A program made the translations under genes and the position numbers. Below the pieces are notes generated by a model that searched no databases, was not told where the DNA came from, and saw only the letters and a program-made list of their open reading frames with translations. Positions 21,093 through 28,895 of a stretch of 64,000 nucleotides of DNA are shown piece after piece. Each line of letters starts with the position of its first letter. The first letter of the stretch is position 1. The DNA lies in NCBI RefSeq assembly GCF_002838065.1, contig NZ_PIZU01000007.1, positions 100,026-164,025 of the forward strand. The letters are read 5' to 3'. This stretch comes from Mycobacterium hubeiense (GTDB lineage Bacteria > Actinomycetota > Actinomycetes > Mycobacteriales > Mycobacteriaceae).

Positions 21093-21974
21093 TCACCTCA
21101 CCATCGAGACCGCAGTAGCCACGGCGGAACTCACGTCGTCGTCAGCCGGATACAGCAGCGTGCGCCCCACGATCAGGCCGCGGACCGACGGCAGCGCAAG
21201 GGCCTTCTCCCAGCTGGCGAACGCCTCGTCGGCGTCGACCGGATCGCCGCCGAGCAGCAGCGTCGGCAGCGTGGTGGCCTCCATGACCCGGTCCATCTCA
21301 TCCACCACGGGCAGCTTCATCCAGGTGTACGCCGACGTTGACCCGAGGCCCTGGGCGATGTGCACCGACTTGATCACCGCGTCGGGGCTGAGGTCGTTGC
21401 GCACCTTGCCCCCGACCCGCGTCGACATGAACGGTTCGAGCATCGCGATGAGCCCGTAGGAGGCCAGCTCGTCGATCGCGCGGGCGCATGACTCCAACGT
21501 CGCGACCGTGCCGGGGTCATCGAGGTCGACGCGGCACAACATCTTTCCGCCGTTCATCCGTGCGGCGGCGGTGGCGGCCGCGGTCGCCGCCGTCATCCGG
21601 TCATCGAGTTCGAAGGCTGAGCCGGCCAGGCCGCCGCGGTTCATCGACGAGAACACCACCTTGTCCTCCAGCGCGCTGAGTAGCAGCAAATCGTCGAGGA
21701 TGTCGGCGGTGGCCAGCACACCGTCCACACCGGGATCGGCCAGCGCCGCACGCAGCCGGTCGAGCAGATCGGTGCGGCTGTTCATCGCGGTGGGCCGCGG
21801 ACCAACCGCCAGCGCCCCGCGCGCGGGATGGTCGGCGGCCACGATCATCAGCCGGCCGTTGCCGCGCACCGCGGGCCGGACGGCGCGGTTCTGCCATGCG
21901 CGTGCGATTGCCCCGGGATCCGCCGCGCGCAGGTCGGTGATCTCGGCGTAGTCCTTGCAGAGGGGACTAGACAT
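21093..21974 (-). CDS. class I aldolase-like (beta/alpha)8 barrel protein, likely DKGP aldolase (IolJ role)
   Basis: The 293-aa product contains LMIVAADHPARGALAVG, an aldolase-like opening with His-Pro-Ala-Arg, and YGLIAMLEPFMS, SAYTWMKLPVVDEM and LLLGGDPVDADE. I associate this with the corynebacterial Cgl0158 family, found in inositol clusters. By position between iolC and iolB it would split 2-deoxy-5-keto-gluconate 6-phosphate into dihydroxyacetone phosphate and malonate semialdehyde. TMKLPV-type Lys residues could form the Schiff base, but I cannot single one out. The frame continues through iolC to 22757; ATG 21974, overlapping iolC by 8 nt, is the sensible start. Confidence 0.8.
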   Translation of the reverse strand: MSSPLCKDYAEITDLRAADPGAIARAWQNRAVRPAVRGNGRLMIVAADHPARGALAVGPRPTAMNSRTDLLDRLRAALADPGVDGVLATADILDDLLLLSALEDKVVFSSMNRGGLAGSAFELDDRMTAATAAATAAARMNGGKMLCRVDLDDPGTVATLESCARAIDELASYGLIAMLEPFMSTRVGGKVRNDLSPDAVIKSVHIAQGLGSTSAYTWMKLPVVDEMDRVMEATTLPTLLLGGDPVDADEAFASWEKALALPSVRGLIVGRTLLYPADDDVSSAVATAVSMVR

Positions 21975-22938
21975 TGACGGCCTCCTCCGCGGTCTGCTCG
22001 GCGAGCGCCGCGACCTCGGCGGCGGTGGGCATCGCCGTCGAGCACTCGAGCCGCGACGCGACGATCGCGCCCGCGGCGTTGGCGTAGCGCAAAGTTTTTT
22101 CCAACGGCCAGCCGTGCAGCAAGCCATGGCACAGGCTGCCGCCGAACGCGTCGCCGGCCCCCAGCCCGTTGACGACGTCAACATCGTTGGGCGGCACCGT
22201 GACCGAGGAGTGGCGCGTCTTGCCCAGCACGCCGCGCGGTCCCTGCTTGACGATGGCCAGTTCGACACCGAGGTCCAGCAGCGCATCGGCGGCCTTGCGC
22301 GGATTGCTTTCCCCGACGGCGATCTCGCATTCCTCGCGGTTGCCGACAGCCACCGTGACATGCGCGAGCGCACGCCGGACCTGTTCGGTGGCGGCCGCGG
22401 GGGATTCCCAGAACATGGGCCGATAGTCCAGGTCGAGCACGGTGAACGGCTTCTTGGCGCGGGCCTCCCACGCAGCGAAATGTGCGCTGCGGCTTGGCTC
22501 TTCGGACAGTCCGGTGACCGTCGACCAGTACAGGCGCGCGGATCGCACGGCGTCGGTGTCGATCTCGTTCGGCGAGATCTGAAGGTCGGGCGCCGACGGT
22601 TTGCGATAGAAGTACAGCGGAAAATTGTCCGGCGGGAAGATCTCGCAGAACGTGACCGGGGTCGGGTATTCGCCGTGCGTTGCCACATACCGGTTGTCGA
22701 CCCCCAGCCTGGCGAGTTCGGCGCGGACGAACGCGCCGAACGGGTCGTCGCCGACACCGGAAATCAATGCCGCGTTGTTGCCCAGCCGGGCCGCGGCCAC
22801 CGCCACGTTGGCGGCGCTGCCGCCCAGGAACTTGCCGAACGTCTTCACCTGCTCGAGGCCGACGCCGACCTGCAGAGGGTAGATGTCCACGCCGCAGCGG
22901 CCGATCGCGAGGACATCCAGGGGCTGCGCGCTACTCAA
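21967..22938 (-). CDS. iolC: 5-dehydro-2-deoxygluconokinase (PfkB family)
   Basis: IolC phosphorylates 2-deoxy-5-keto-gluconate. The 323-aa protein is a PfkB sugar kinase: it has the N-terminal GGSAANVAVAAARLG signature and the C-terminal catalytic GLGAGDAFGG with the base Asp. VLAIGRCGVDIYPLQVG and LGVDNRYVATH are typical of IolC. It is the first gene of the leftward seven-gene operon; its promoter lies in the 151-bp gap shared with the GntR gene, which holds the 22-bp shared element. Confidence 0.95.
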   Translation of the reverse strand: MSSAQPLDVLAIGRCGVDIYPLQVGVGLEQVKTFGKFLGGSAANVAVAAARLGNNAALISGVGDDPFGAFVRAELARLGVDNRYVATHGEYPTPVTFCEIFPPDNFPLYFYRKPSAPDLQISPNEIDTDAVRSARLYWSTVTGLSEEPSRSAHFAAWEARAKKPFTVLDLDYRPMFWESPAAATEQVRRALAHVTVAVGNREECEIAVGESNPRKAADALLDLGVELAIVKQGPRGVLGKTRHSSVTVPPNDVDVVNGLGAGDAFGGSLCHGLLHGWPLEKTLRYANAAGAIVASRLECSTAMPTAAEVAALAEQTAEEAVNV

Positions 22939-23001
22939 ATCAGCTTCTCCGACGGCTAGGGGACGGCTCGATTACGACTGTGCCCCGAACCACGCGATGG
23001 T

Positions 23002-23023
23002 GTCAATAGTTTGTCCTGACATT
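23002..23023. promoter_or_regulatory. candidate IolR operator (copy 1), iolC/gntR divergent promoter
   Basis: On the plus strand this is GTCAATAG followed by TTTGTCCTGACATT. With the T at 23001 it forms TGTCA-N11-TGACA, an inverted repeat. The same 22 bases occur once more, reverse-complemented, at 26763-26784 in front of the ABC importer. TTGACA on the minus strand could double as a -35 box for iolC. Confidence 0.7.
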
Positions 23024-23089
23024 CTGTCTTTCGATCATGCGATGCTACGATGCAGCTACCATCTGGTCCGACGTGAGATCGGAGACGAC

Positions 23090-23821
23090 GTGCCCCTGGC
23101 GGTGGAGCTCGACAGGTCCAGTCCTGTTCCTCTCTACTATCAGCTCGCCCAGGCGATAGAGGCTGCCATCCGCACCGGCGAACTCGCGCCCGGCGATCGC
23201 TTCGAAAACGAGCTGGCCCTGGCGAAGCGGCTGGCGCTGTCGCGTCCGACCACCCGCCGTGCCATCCAGGAGCTTGTCGACAAGGGTCTGCTGGTGCGCA
23301 AACGCGGGGTGGGCACCCAGGTGGTCCAACATCCGGTGCATCGCCGGGTCGAATTGACCAGCCTTTTCGATGACCTGGCCCGCGCCGGCCAGGAGCCGAC
23401 CACCAAACTGCTGGACTACCGCGTCGGCCCCGCCGGCGAAGAGGTTGCCCACGAGCTCAGCCTGGCCGAGGACGCCGAAGTGGTCTCCATCCAGCGACTG
23501 CGCTGCGCCAACGGTGAGCCGCTGGCGGTGATGACGAATCACCTGCCCGTCGGCATCGCCCCCGAGCCCGACGAGTTGGAACGCACCGGGCTGTACCAGA
23601 CGTTGCGGGCGCGCGGAGTCCATATCCGGTTGGCGCGCCAGCGGATTGGCGCCCGCGGTGCGACCCGCGCCGAAGCACGCCTGCTGGACGAAAAGCCGAA
23701 CGCGCCGCTGCTCACCATGTCGCGGACCGCGTTCGACGATTCTGGTAGCGCGGTCGAGTTCGGCAACCACTGCTATCGCGCGTCGCGGTACTACTTCGAC
23801 ACCACATTGGTGGACCGCTGA
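23090..23821 (+). CDS. GntR/HutC-family regulator of inositol catabolism
   Basis: The N-terminal winged helix is VPLYYQLAQAIEAAIRTGEL, then PGDRFENELALAKRLALSRP and TTRRAIQELVDKGLLVRKRG, the GntR pattern. A UTRA ligand domain follows (VVSIQRLRCANGEPLAVMTN, FDDSGSAVEFGNHCYRASRY). GTG 23090 with GGAGA 4 nt upstream gives 243 aa and begins at the usual point (VELDRSSPVPLYYQL); longer starts lack support. It is divergent from iolC, as IolR is in corynebacteria, and probably represses both the operon and the ABC importer through the 22-bp element. The inducer is unknown. Confidence 0.88.
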   Translation: MPLAVELDRSSPVPLYYQLAQAIEAAIRTGELAPGDRFENELALAKRLALSRPTTRRAIQELVDKGLLVRKRGVGTQVVQHPVHRRVELTSLFDDLARAGQEPTTKLLDYRVGPAGEEVAHELSLAEDAEVVSIQRLRCANGEPLAVMTNHLPVGIAPEPDELERTGLYQTLRARGVHIRLARQRIGARGATRAEARLLDEKPNAPLLTMSRTAFDDSGSAVEFGNHCYRASRYYFDTTLVDR

Positions 23822-23831
23822 CTTTTCCCCG

Positions 23832-23889
23832 CGAGCAGACGCAAAACTGCTCAATTTCGTCGCAAATAGGGAAGGTTTGCGTCTGCTCG
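23832..23889. terminator. bidirectional hairpin between convergent genes
   Basis: A perfect 14-bp inverted repeat, CGAGCAGACGCAAA (23832-23845) and TTTGCGTCTGCTCG (23876-23889), encloses a 30-nt loop. It fills the gap between the convergent gntR and TIM-barrel genes. There is no long T tract, so termination on both strands is inferred from placement. Confidence 0.6.
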
Positions 23890-23891
23890 GC

Positions 23892-24668
23892 CTAGGAACT
23901 GAACGCGGCGCGAAAGGCTTGCAGCGCGTCGACGCTGTCGCCCGACGCCCAGGCCTCCATGCCGACTGTTCCGGTAAAGCCGATGTTGCGCAGCGCCTTT
24001 GCGATCGCGGGGTAGTTGATCTCACCGGTACCGGGCTCGCATCGGCCCGGCACGTCGGCTACCTGAATTTCACCGATCGCGTCACCGCAGCGCCGAATCA
24101 ACTCGATGAGGTTCCCCTCGCCGATCTGGGCGTGATAGAGGTCGAGCATCATCCGGACATTGGGGTGGTCGACGGCTTCGACAAGGGCCAGCGTGTCCTT
24201 GGCGCGCGCCAGCGGCACGCCCGGGTGGTCAACGATGGTGTTGAGGTTCTCCACGCAGAACGTCACATCCGCGGCGGCGCCCAGCTCCGCGATGCGCTCC
24301 AGTGTGCGTTGGGCCGTCAACCACATCGGGCCCGTCGCACGGTAGCGCGGACGGGCCGCCTTCCCGCCGACGAGTTCGGCGGTGTGCAGATTGAGCCGCG
24401 AAACACCAAGGGTTTCCGCGGCTTTGACTGAGAGCTCGGCGGTTCGCACCACCTCGTCGGCGCTGGCCGGGTCGACGAGATCGCCGTGCAGATACCCCGT
24501 CATCGACGAGAACCGTGCACCGGTGTCGGCCAGCGCGGCCAGGTCCTTGTCGTGCCAGCTCCAGATCTCGACCGCGAAGCCGAGGTCGTGGATGCGTCGC
24601 ACCCGCTCGAGGATCGGCAGGTCACAGAAGACCATCTCCGCGCACACCGCCAACTGAAAATCGCTCAT
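23892..24668 (-). CDS. hydroxypyruvate isomerase-like TIM-barrel sugar isomerase/epimerase
   Basis: The 258-aa protein belongs to the xylose isomerase-like TIM barrels and most resembles Hyi/OtnI. Metal ligands are visible in FCVENLNTIVDHPG (Glu), MMLDLYHAQIGEG (Asp, His) and VADVPGRCEPGTGEINY (Glu). GTGEINY is a mark of hydroxypyruvate or 2-oxo-tetronate isomerases. ATG 24668 overlaps the stop of the upstream dehydrogenase by 4 nt, giving a two-gene operon. The likely substrate is a keto-cyclitol or keto-sugar acid made by that dehydrogenase. Confidence 0.85.
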   Translation of the reverse strand: MSDFQLAVCAEMVFCDLPILERVRRIHDLGFAVEIWSWHDKDLAALADTGARFSSMTGYLHGDLVDPASADEVVRTAELSVKAAETLGVSRLNLHTAELVGGKAARPRYRATGPMWLTAQRTLERIAELGAAADVTFCVENLNTIVDHPGVPLARAKDTLALVEAVDHPNVRMMLDLYHAQIGEGNLIELIRRCGDAIGEIQVADVPGRCEPGTGEINYPAIAKALRNIGFTGTVGMEAWASGDSVDALQAFRAAFSS

Positions 24669-25636
24669 CGCAGCACTGCGTTCAACGTGACAGGCGCCGC
24701 GGTCTCCACCGATTCGCGGGCGGTCAGAGCGATCTCCAGCGCCACGCGGGCGTCGTGGCCGGTGACCGACGGTGCGGTTTCGGTGCGCACGCATTCGACG
24801 AAGTGGGCGAACTGTGCGACGTATGCGTCGGCGAACAACTCGGTGTTGCGCGCCGCCGCGTTCTCCGGTGCACGCCCCGCCTGCAGTACGCCGCCGGAGC
24901 CGAACACTTCGCCGCGGATGTCATAGCCGTACACGGCCTGAAAGCTGGCCTCCGCGATCGCGAAAGCGCCGTTGTCGAAACGGATCTGCACCACCGCGGT
25001 GTCGAGGAATCCGGTATCGGCGAACTGCGGGTGTATCAGCGCGTCGGCCTGCGCATAGGCCTGCGTCACCCGGGCGCCCGGATTAAGCCAGCACAGGGTG
25101 TCGAAGTCGTGGATCAGCGTCTCGTTGAAGATCGTCCACGGTTTGAGCCGGGCGGCCACCTCGGCGGTGATCCCAGGGTCGCGCGTCAGTGACCGCAGCA
25201 GCTGCGGCGTGCCGATCGCGCCGTCGACGATGCGGGCGCGCATCTCGGCGAAATCGGGGGCGAAGCGCCGGTTGAAGCCGACCTGCAGCGCGACGCCCGC
25301 GGCGCCGGCGGCCTCGATGGCGCGGTCGGCGTCGTCGAGCGTCAGCGCCATCGGCTTCTCGCAGAACACATGCTTGCCGGCCTGCGCCGCAGCGACGACC
25401 AGGTCGGCGTGGGTGGCAGCGGGCGAGCAGATGGCCACCGCGTCGACGGACGGATCGGCGATCAGGTCCATCGGATCGCGATAGGCCCGGGGTGCCGGAA
25501 GTCGCTCCGCCGCTCCAGGAACGGGATCGGCGACGGCGGCCAGGCGGGCGCCCGGCAGGCGATTGGCCAAGGTCTCGGCGTGGAAGCTGCCGATCCACCC
25601 GGCGCCGATGAGACCGAAGGATAACGGGGCAGGCAT
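24665..25636 (-). CDS. Gfo/Idh/MocA-family oxidoreductase (inositol dehydrogenase-like)
   Basis: An N-terminal Rossmann fold begins LSFGLIGAGWIGSFHAETLA. The catalytic VFCEKPMAL and the C-terminal substrate pattern NETLIHDFDTLCWL (with the His-Asp pair) follow; these resemble inositol or scyllo-inositol dehydrogenases. It is 323 aa. The gene is the first of a two-gene operon, divergent from a LacI gene, with two CTAGAACGTTCTAG operators in between. I infer oxidation of a cyclitol or sugar acid other than, or besides, myo-inositol. Confidence 0.88.
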   Translation of the reverse strand: MPAPLSFGLIGAGWIGSFHAETLANRLPGARLAAVADPVPGAAERLPAPRAYRDPMDLIADPSVDAVAICSPAATHADLVVAAAQAGKHVFCEKPMALTLDDADRAIEAAGAAGVALQVGFNRRFAPDFAEMRARIVDGAIGTPQLLRSLTRDPGITAEVAARLKPWTIFNETLIHDFDTLCWLNPGARVTQAYAQADALIHPQFADTGFLDTAVVQIRFDNGAFAIAEASFQAVYGYDIRGEVFGSGGVLQAGRAPENAAARNTELFADAYVAQFAHFVECVRTETAPSVTGHDARVALEIALTARESVETAAPVTLNAVLR

Positions 25637-25654
25637 AGACGACTCCGATCGTGA

Positions 25655-25668
25655 CTAGAACGTTCTAG
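25655..25668. promoter_or_regulatory. LacI-type operator O1, CTAGAACGTTCTAG
   Basis: This is a perfect 14-bp palindrome 18 bp upstream of the dehydrogenase start. The same 18 bases GTGACTAGAACGTTCTAG recur 57 bp to the right. The central CG and 7-bp half-sites are typical of LacI-family operators. Confidence 0.78.
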
Positions 25669-25710
25669 CAGAACGGTAGGTCGTGTGACCGTTTCGCGTC
25701 AATGCTGTGA

Positions 25711-25724
25711 CTAGAACGTTCTAG
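25711..25724. promoter_or_regulatory. LacI-type operator O2, CTAGAACGTTCTAG
   Basis: This is the second perfect copy, ending 10 nt before the LacI GTG start. It would overlap the LacI promoter or transcription start and so allow autorepression. Pair spacing of 57 bp could allow cooperative binding or a small loop. Confidence 0.78.
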
Positions 25725-25734
25725 GCTATGTGTC

Positions 25735-26724
25735 GTGCAGCGCAGACCGACGCTCGAAGACGTGGCCGAACGCGCCGGCGTGTCACGGGCACTGGTGTCG
25801 ATCGTGATGCGCGACGCCCCCGGTGCGAGCGAGCAGACGCGTGAACGGGTACGCCGGGCCGCCGAGGCGATCGGCTACCGGCCCGACCCGCGGGCCCGTC
25901 GGCTGCGTCAGCTGCGGACCAGGCTCATCGGCGTGACGTTCACAGCCGGCCAGGAGTTTCACGCCGACCTCGTCGACGGCGTCTACGTAGCCGCCGAAGA
26001 TCTCGGTTACGACGTGGTGCTCAGCGGGGTCACGCCGCACCGCGACGAGCCTCGCGCCCTGCGGATACTTATCGACGACCGCTGCGAGGGCGTGGTGCTG
26101 ATCGGGCCGAGCGCGCCGCCGCGTGAACTCGCCGAACTGGCGGCACGGGTCCCGACGGTCGTGGTGGCCCGGCGCGTGCGCGGGGTCGACGTGATGCGCA
26201 GCGACGACGTGGCCGGGGCAACGTTGGGCATGGACCACTTGCTCGGGCTGGGACATCGCCGCGTGACCTATCTCGACGGCGGCCGGGCGCCGGGCGCGGC
26301 CGAACGTCGCCGCGGTTATCGTCGCGCCGTCCGTGCCGCGGGGCTGCCCGAGCTGATCATGTCCGGCGGGCTCACTGAGCGCGAAGGCGCAGCCGCCGCG
26401 TACGCGATGCTCGACTCGCCGACGTTGCCCAGCGCGGTCTTCGCGTTCAACGACCGCTGTGCGGTCGGGGTGATGGACGTTTTCATCCGCGCGGGTGTTG
26501 CTGTGCCGCAACAGGTGTCGGTGCTCGGCTTCGACGACAGCCCGTTGGCAGGGATGGCGCACATCGATCTGACCACGGTGCGCCAGGATTCCGCGGGCCT
26601 CGCGCGCGCGGCGGTACAGCGGCTGGTGGCGCGGCTCGATGATGCCGCGGTTGACGGCGGCCCGGTGGACGTCGCGCTCGAGCCGACCTTGATCGTGCGC
26701 GGGTCAACAGGCGAACCCGCCTGA
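25735..26724 (+). CDS. LacI-family transcriptional regulator
   Basis: The N-terminal helix-turn-helix is PTLEDVAERAGVSRALVSIV followed by the hinge region GYRPDPRARRLRQLRT. The periplasmic-binding-like effector domain is complete through VSVLGFDDSPLAGMAHIDLT. It is 329 aa. The GTG start lies 10 nt after operator O2 and no ribosome binding site is visible, so the mRNA may be nearly leaderless. It should control the divergent dehydrogenase/isomerase operon and itself. It is followed 128 bp later by the ABC importer on the same strand, which also has its own GntR-type element. Confidence 0.92.
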   Translation: MQRRPTLEDVAERAGVSRALVSIVMRDAPGASEQTRERVRRAAEAIGYRPDPRARRLRQLRTRLIGVTFTAGQEFHADLVDGVYVAAEDLGYDVVLSGVTPHRDEPRALRILIDDRCEGVVLIGPSAPPRELAELAARVPTVVVARRVRGVDVMRSDDVAGATLGMDHLLGLGHRRVTYLDGGRAPGAAERRRGYRRAVRAAGLPELIMSGGLTEREGAAAAYAMLDSPTLPSAVFAFNDRCAVGVMDVFIRAGVAVPQQVSVLGFDDSPLAGMAHIDLTTVRQDSAGLARAAVQRLVARLDDAAVDGGPVDVALEPTLIVRGSTGEPA

Positions 26725-26762
26725 CCTGCCTCGTTCCGTTCGGACATATGACGTGCAGTCCT

Positions 26763-26784
26763 AATGTCAGGACAAACTATTGAC
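26763..26784. promoter_or_regulatory. candidate IolR operator (copy 2), ABC importer promoter
   Basis: AATGTCAGGAC followed by AAACTATTGAC is identical, in reverse complement, to 23002-23023. It ends 68 nt before the importer's first ATG. TTGACT at the end followed 15 bases later by TATTAC looks like an overlapping -35/-10 pair, so binding would block transcription. Confidence 0.7.
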
Positions 26785-26852
26785 TTTCGAGTGTGAGCCG
26801 TATTACATCGACCTAGCGGCGCTCGATCACCGCATGATCACAAGGAGAAGCA

Positions 26853-27839
26853 ATGAGGTTCAGTCGGCTCGCGGCCGTTGTCGGGGCGAGCGTGCTCGTG
26901 GTGGGAATCGCATCGTGTTCCAGCACTGGGGGCAAACCCCGTGAATCTGACAGCGGGATGGGCGGGGGTACCGCCGATACGCCGCGCATGACGATCGCGA
27001 TGATCACGCACGAGGTGCCGGGCGACTCGTTCTGGGATCTGATTCGCAAGGGTGCAGAAACCGCGGCGAAGAAAGACAACATCGAGCTCCGCTACTCGAA
27101 TGATCCCGAGGCGCCCAACCAGGCCAACCTGGTGCAGACCGCCATCGACAGCGGCGTCAAGGGCATCGCGGTGACTCTTGCCAAGCCCGACGCGATGCGC
27201 GCCGCGGTAGAGAACGCCAATGCGCGCGGCATCCCTGTGGTGGCCTTCAACTCCGGCCTCGACGAGTGGCAGGAGATGGGCGTCAAGGAGTACTTCGGCC
27301 AGGACGAGTACATCGCCGGCCAGGCCGCAGGCGACCGGCTGAAGGCCGACGGCGCCAAGAAGGTGATCTGCGTAATTCAGGAGCAGGGCCACGTCGGCCT
27401 GGAAAACCGCTGCGCCGGTGTGAAGAACAAGTTCCCGGCGACCGAGAACCTCAACGTCAATGGCAAGGACATGCCGTCGGTGGAGTCGACGATCACCGCG
27501 AAGCTGCAACAGGATCCGAGCATCGACTTCGTGCTGACCCTCGGCGCGCCGTTCGCCCTGACCGCCGTGCAGTCGGCCAAGAATGCCGGTAGTTCGGCGA
27601 AGATCGCCACCTTCGACACCAACGCCGCGCTGGTGGACGCGATCGAGAACGGTGACGTGCAGTGGGCCGTCGATCAGCAGCCCTTCCTACAGGGCTATCT
27701 GGCAGTCGACTCGCTGTGGCTGTACCTGAACAACGGCAACGTCATCGGTGGCGGTCAGCCGACGCTGACCGGGCCCGCATTCATTGACAAGTCCAACATC
27801 GAGGCCGTGGCCGAATACGCCGAGAACGGAACCCGCTGA
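26853..27839 (+). CDS. sugar/inositol ABC importer substrate-binding lipoprotein
   Basis: A lipoprotein signal is clear: hydrophobic LAAVVGASVLVVG leads to lipobox IASC with Cys22. The mature protein is a ribose-binding-like (cluster B) receptor: MTIAMITHEVPGDSFWDLIR, GIAVTLAKPDAMRAAVENAN, IPVVAFNSG and QWAVDQQPFLQGYLAVDSLW. It would capture a sugar or cyclitol outside the membrane. The 328-aa gene has AAGGAG upstream and overlaps the permease by 1 nt (TGATG). The shared operator with iolC makes inositol the best guess for its ligand. Confidence 0.9.
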   Translation: MRFSRLAAVVGASVLVVGIASCSSTGGKPRESDSGMGGGTADTPRMTIAMITHEVPGDSFWDLIRKGAETAAKKDNIELRYSNDPEAPNQANLVQTAIDSGVKGIAVTLAKPDAMRAAVENANARGIPVVAFNSGLDEWQEMGVKEYFGQDEYIAGQAAGDRLKADGAKKVICVIQEQGHVGLENRCAGVKNKFPATENLNVNGKDMPSVESTITAKLQQDPSIDFVLTLGAPFALTAVQSAKNAGSSAKIATFDTNAALVDAIENGDVQWAVDQQPFLQGYLAVDSLWLYLNNGNVIGGGQPTLTGPAFIDKSNIEAVAEYAENGTR

Positions 27840-28891
27840 TGACCACACAAGTCGATCTCTCCCAGCGCAAGGTCGTCCACGACGAACGTGTCAAGGAACG
27901 AAACAAGCTGCAGCGATTGCTGATTCGCCCTGAGATGGGTGCGTTCATCGGTGCGGTGGCGATCTTCATCTTCTTCATGGTGGTAGCCCCGCCGTTCCGG
28001 ACCCCCGACGCGCTGGCCACCGTGCTGTACGCCAGTTCGACGATCGGCATCATGGCGTGTGCGGTGGCGCTGCTGATGATCGGCGGCGAATTCGACCTGT
28101 CGTCGGGGGTGGCCGTCACCACGGGCTCGCTCGCCGCGTCGATGCTCGCCTACAACCTGCACCTGAACCTATGGGCGGGTGCGGGACTGGCGCTCATCCT
28201 GGCGCTGGCGATCGGCTTCTTCAACGGCTACCTGGTGATGAAGACGAAGATCCCGAGCTTCTTGATCACGCTGGGCACCTTGTTGATGCTGACCGGTGCC
28301 AACATCGCTGTGACCAAACTGATTTCGGGGCAGGTGGCCACGCCGAGCGTAAACGACATGCAGGGCTGGGATTCGGCTCGTGCGGTGTTCTCGTCGACGC
28401 TGACCGTGTTCGGCGTGCAGGTGCGGATCACGGTGCTGTGGTGGTTGCTGTTCACCGCGATCGCGACCTACGTGTTGTTCAAGACAAGGGTCGGCAACTG
28501 GATCTTCGCTGTCGGCGGCGACCAGGAGAGCGCGCGGGCCGTCGGCGTGCCCGTCACCGCGGTGAAAATCGGGCTGTTCATGTTCGTCGGGTTCTGCGCC
28601 TGGTTCGTCGGCATGCATCTGCTGTTCTCCTTCAACACCGTGCAGTCCGGTCAGGGCGCCGGGCAGGAGTTCATCTACATCATCGCCGCGGTGATCGGCG
28701 GGTGTCTGCTGACCGGCGGATACGGCACCGCAATCGGCGCCGCCATCGGTGCGTTCATCTTCGGCATGGTGCAGCAGGGCATCGTGTATGCCGGCTGGGA
28801 ACCTGACTGGTTCAAGTTCTTCATGGGCGTGATGCTGCTGTTCGCGGTGATCGCCAACAACGCCTTCCGTAACTACGCCGCGAAGAGGTGA
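27839..28891 (+). CDS. sugar/inositol ABC importer permease (RbsC-like)
   Basis: The 350-aa protein has about 8-10 hydrophobic segments, starting at FIGAVAIFIFFMVVAPP, after a charged cytoplasmic N-terminus. Family marks of ribose-type permeases are present: MIGGEFDLSSGVAV, IPSFLITLGTLLML and AVGGDQESARAVGVPVTAVK. It would form a homodimer with the single-domain ATPase downstream (4 nt gap). Confidence 0.93.
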   Translation: MTTQVDLSQRKVVHDERVKERNKLQRLLIRPEMGAFIGAVAIFIFFMVVAPPFRTPDALATVLYASSTIGIMACAVALLMIGGEFDLSSGVAVTTGSLAASMLAYNLHLNLWAGAGLALILALAIGFFNGYLVMKTKIPSFLITLGTLLMLTGANIAVTKLISGQVATPSVNDMQGWDSARAVFSSTLTVFGVQVRITVLWWLLFTAIATYVLFKTRVGNWIFAVGGDQESARAVGVPVTAVKIGLFMFVGFCAWFVGMHLLFSFNTVQSGQGAGQEFIYIIAAVIGGCLLTGGYGTAIGAAIGAFIFGMVQQGIVYAGWEPDWFKFFMGVMLLFAVIANNAFRNYAAKR

Positions 28892-28895
28892 CCCC

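Noticed and set aside
21975..22757. N-terminal extension of the aldolase frame through iolC
   Set aside because: It translates to Arg/Ser-rich nonsense antisense-phase to the PfkB kinase; the ATG at 21974 with 8-nt overlap is the natural start.
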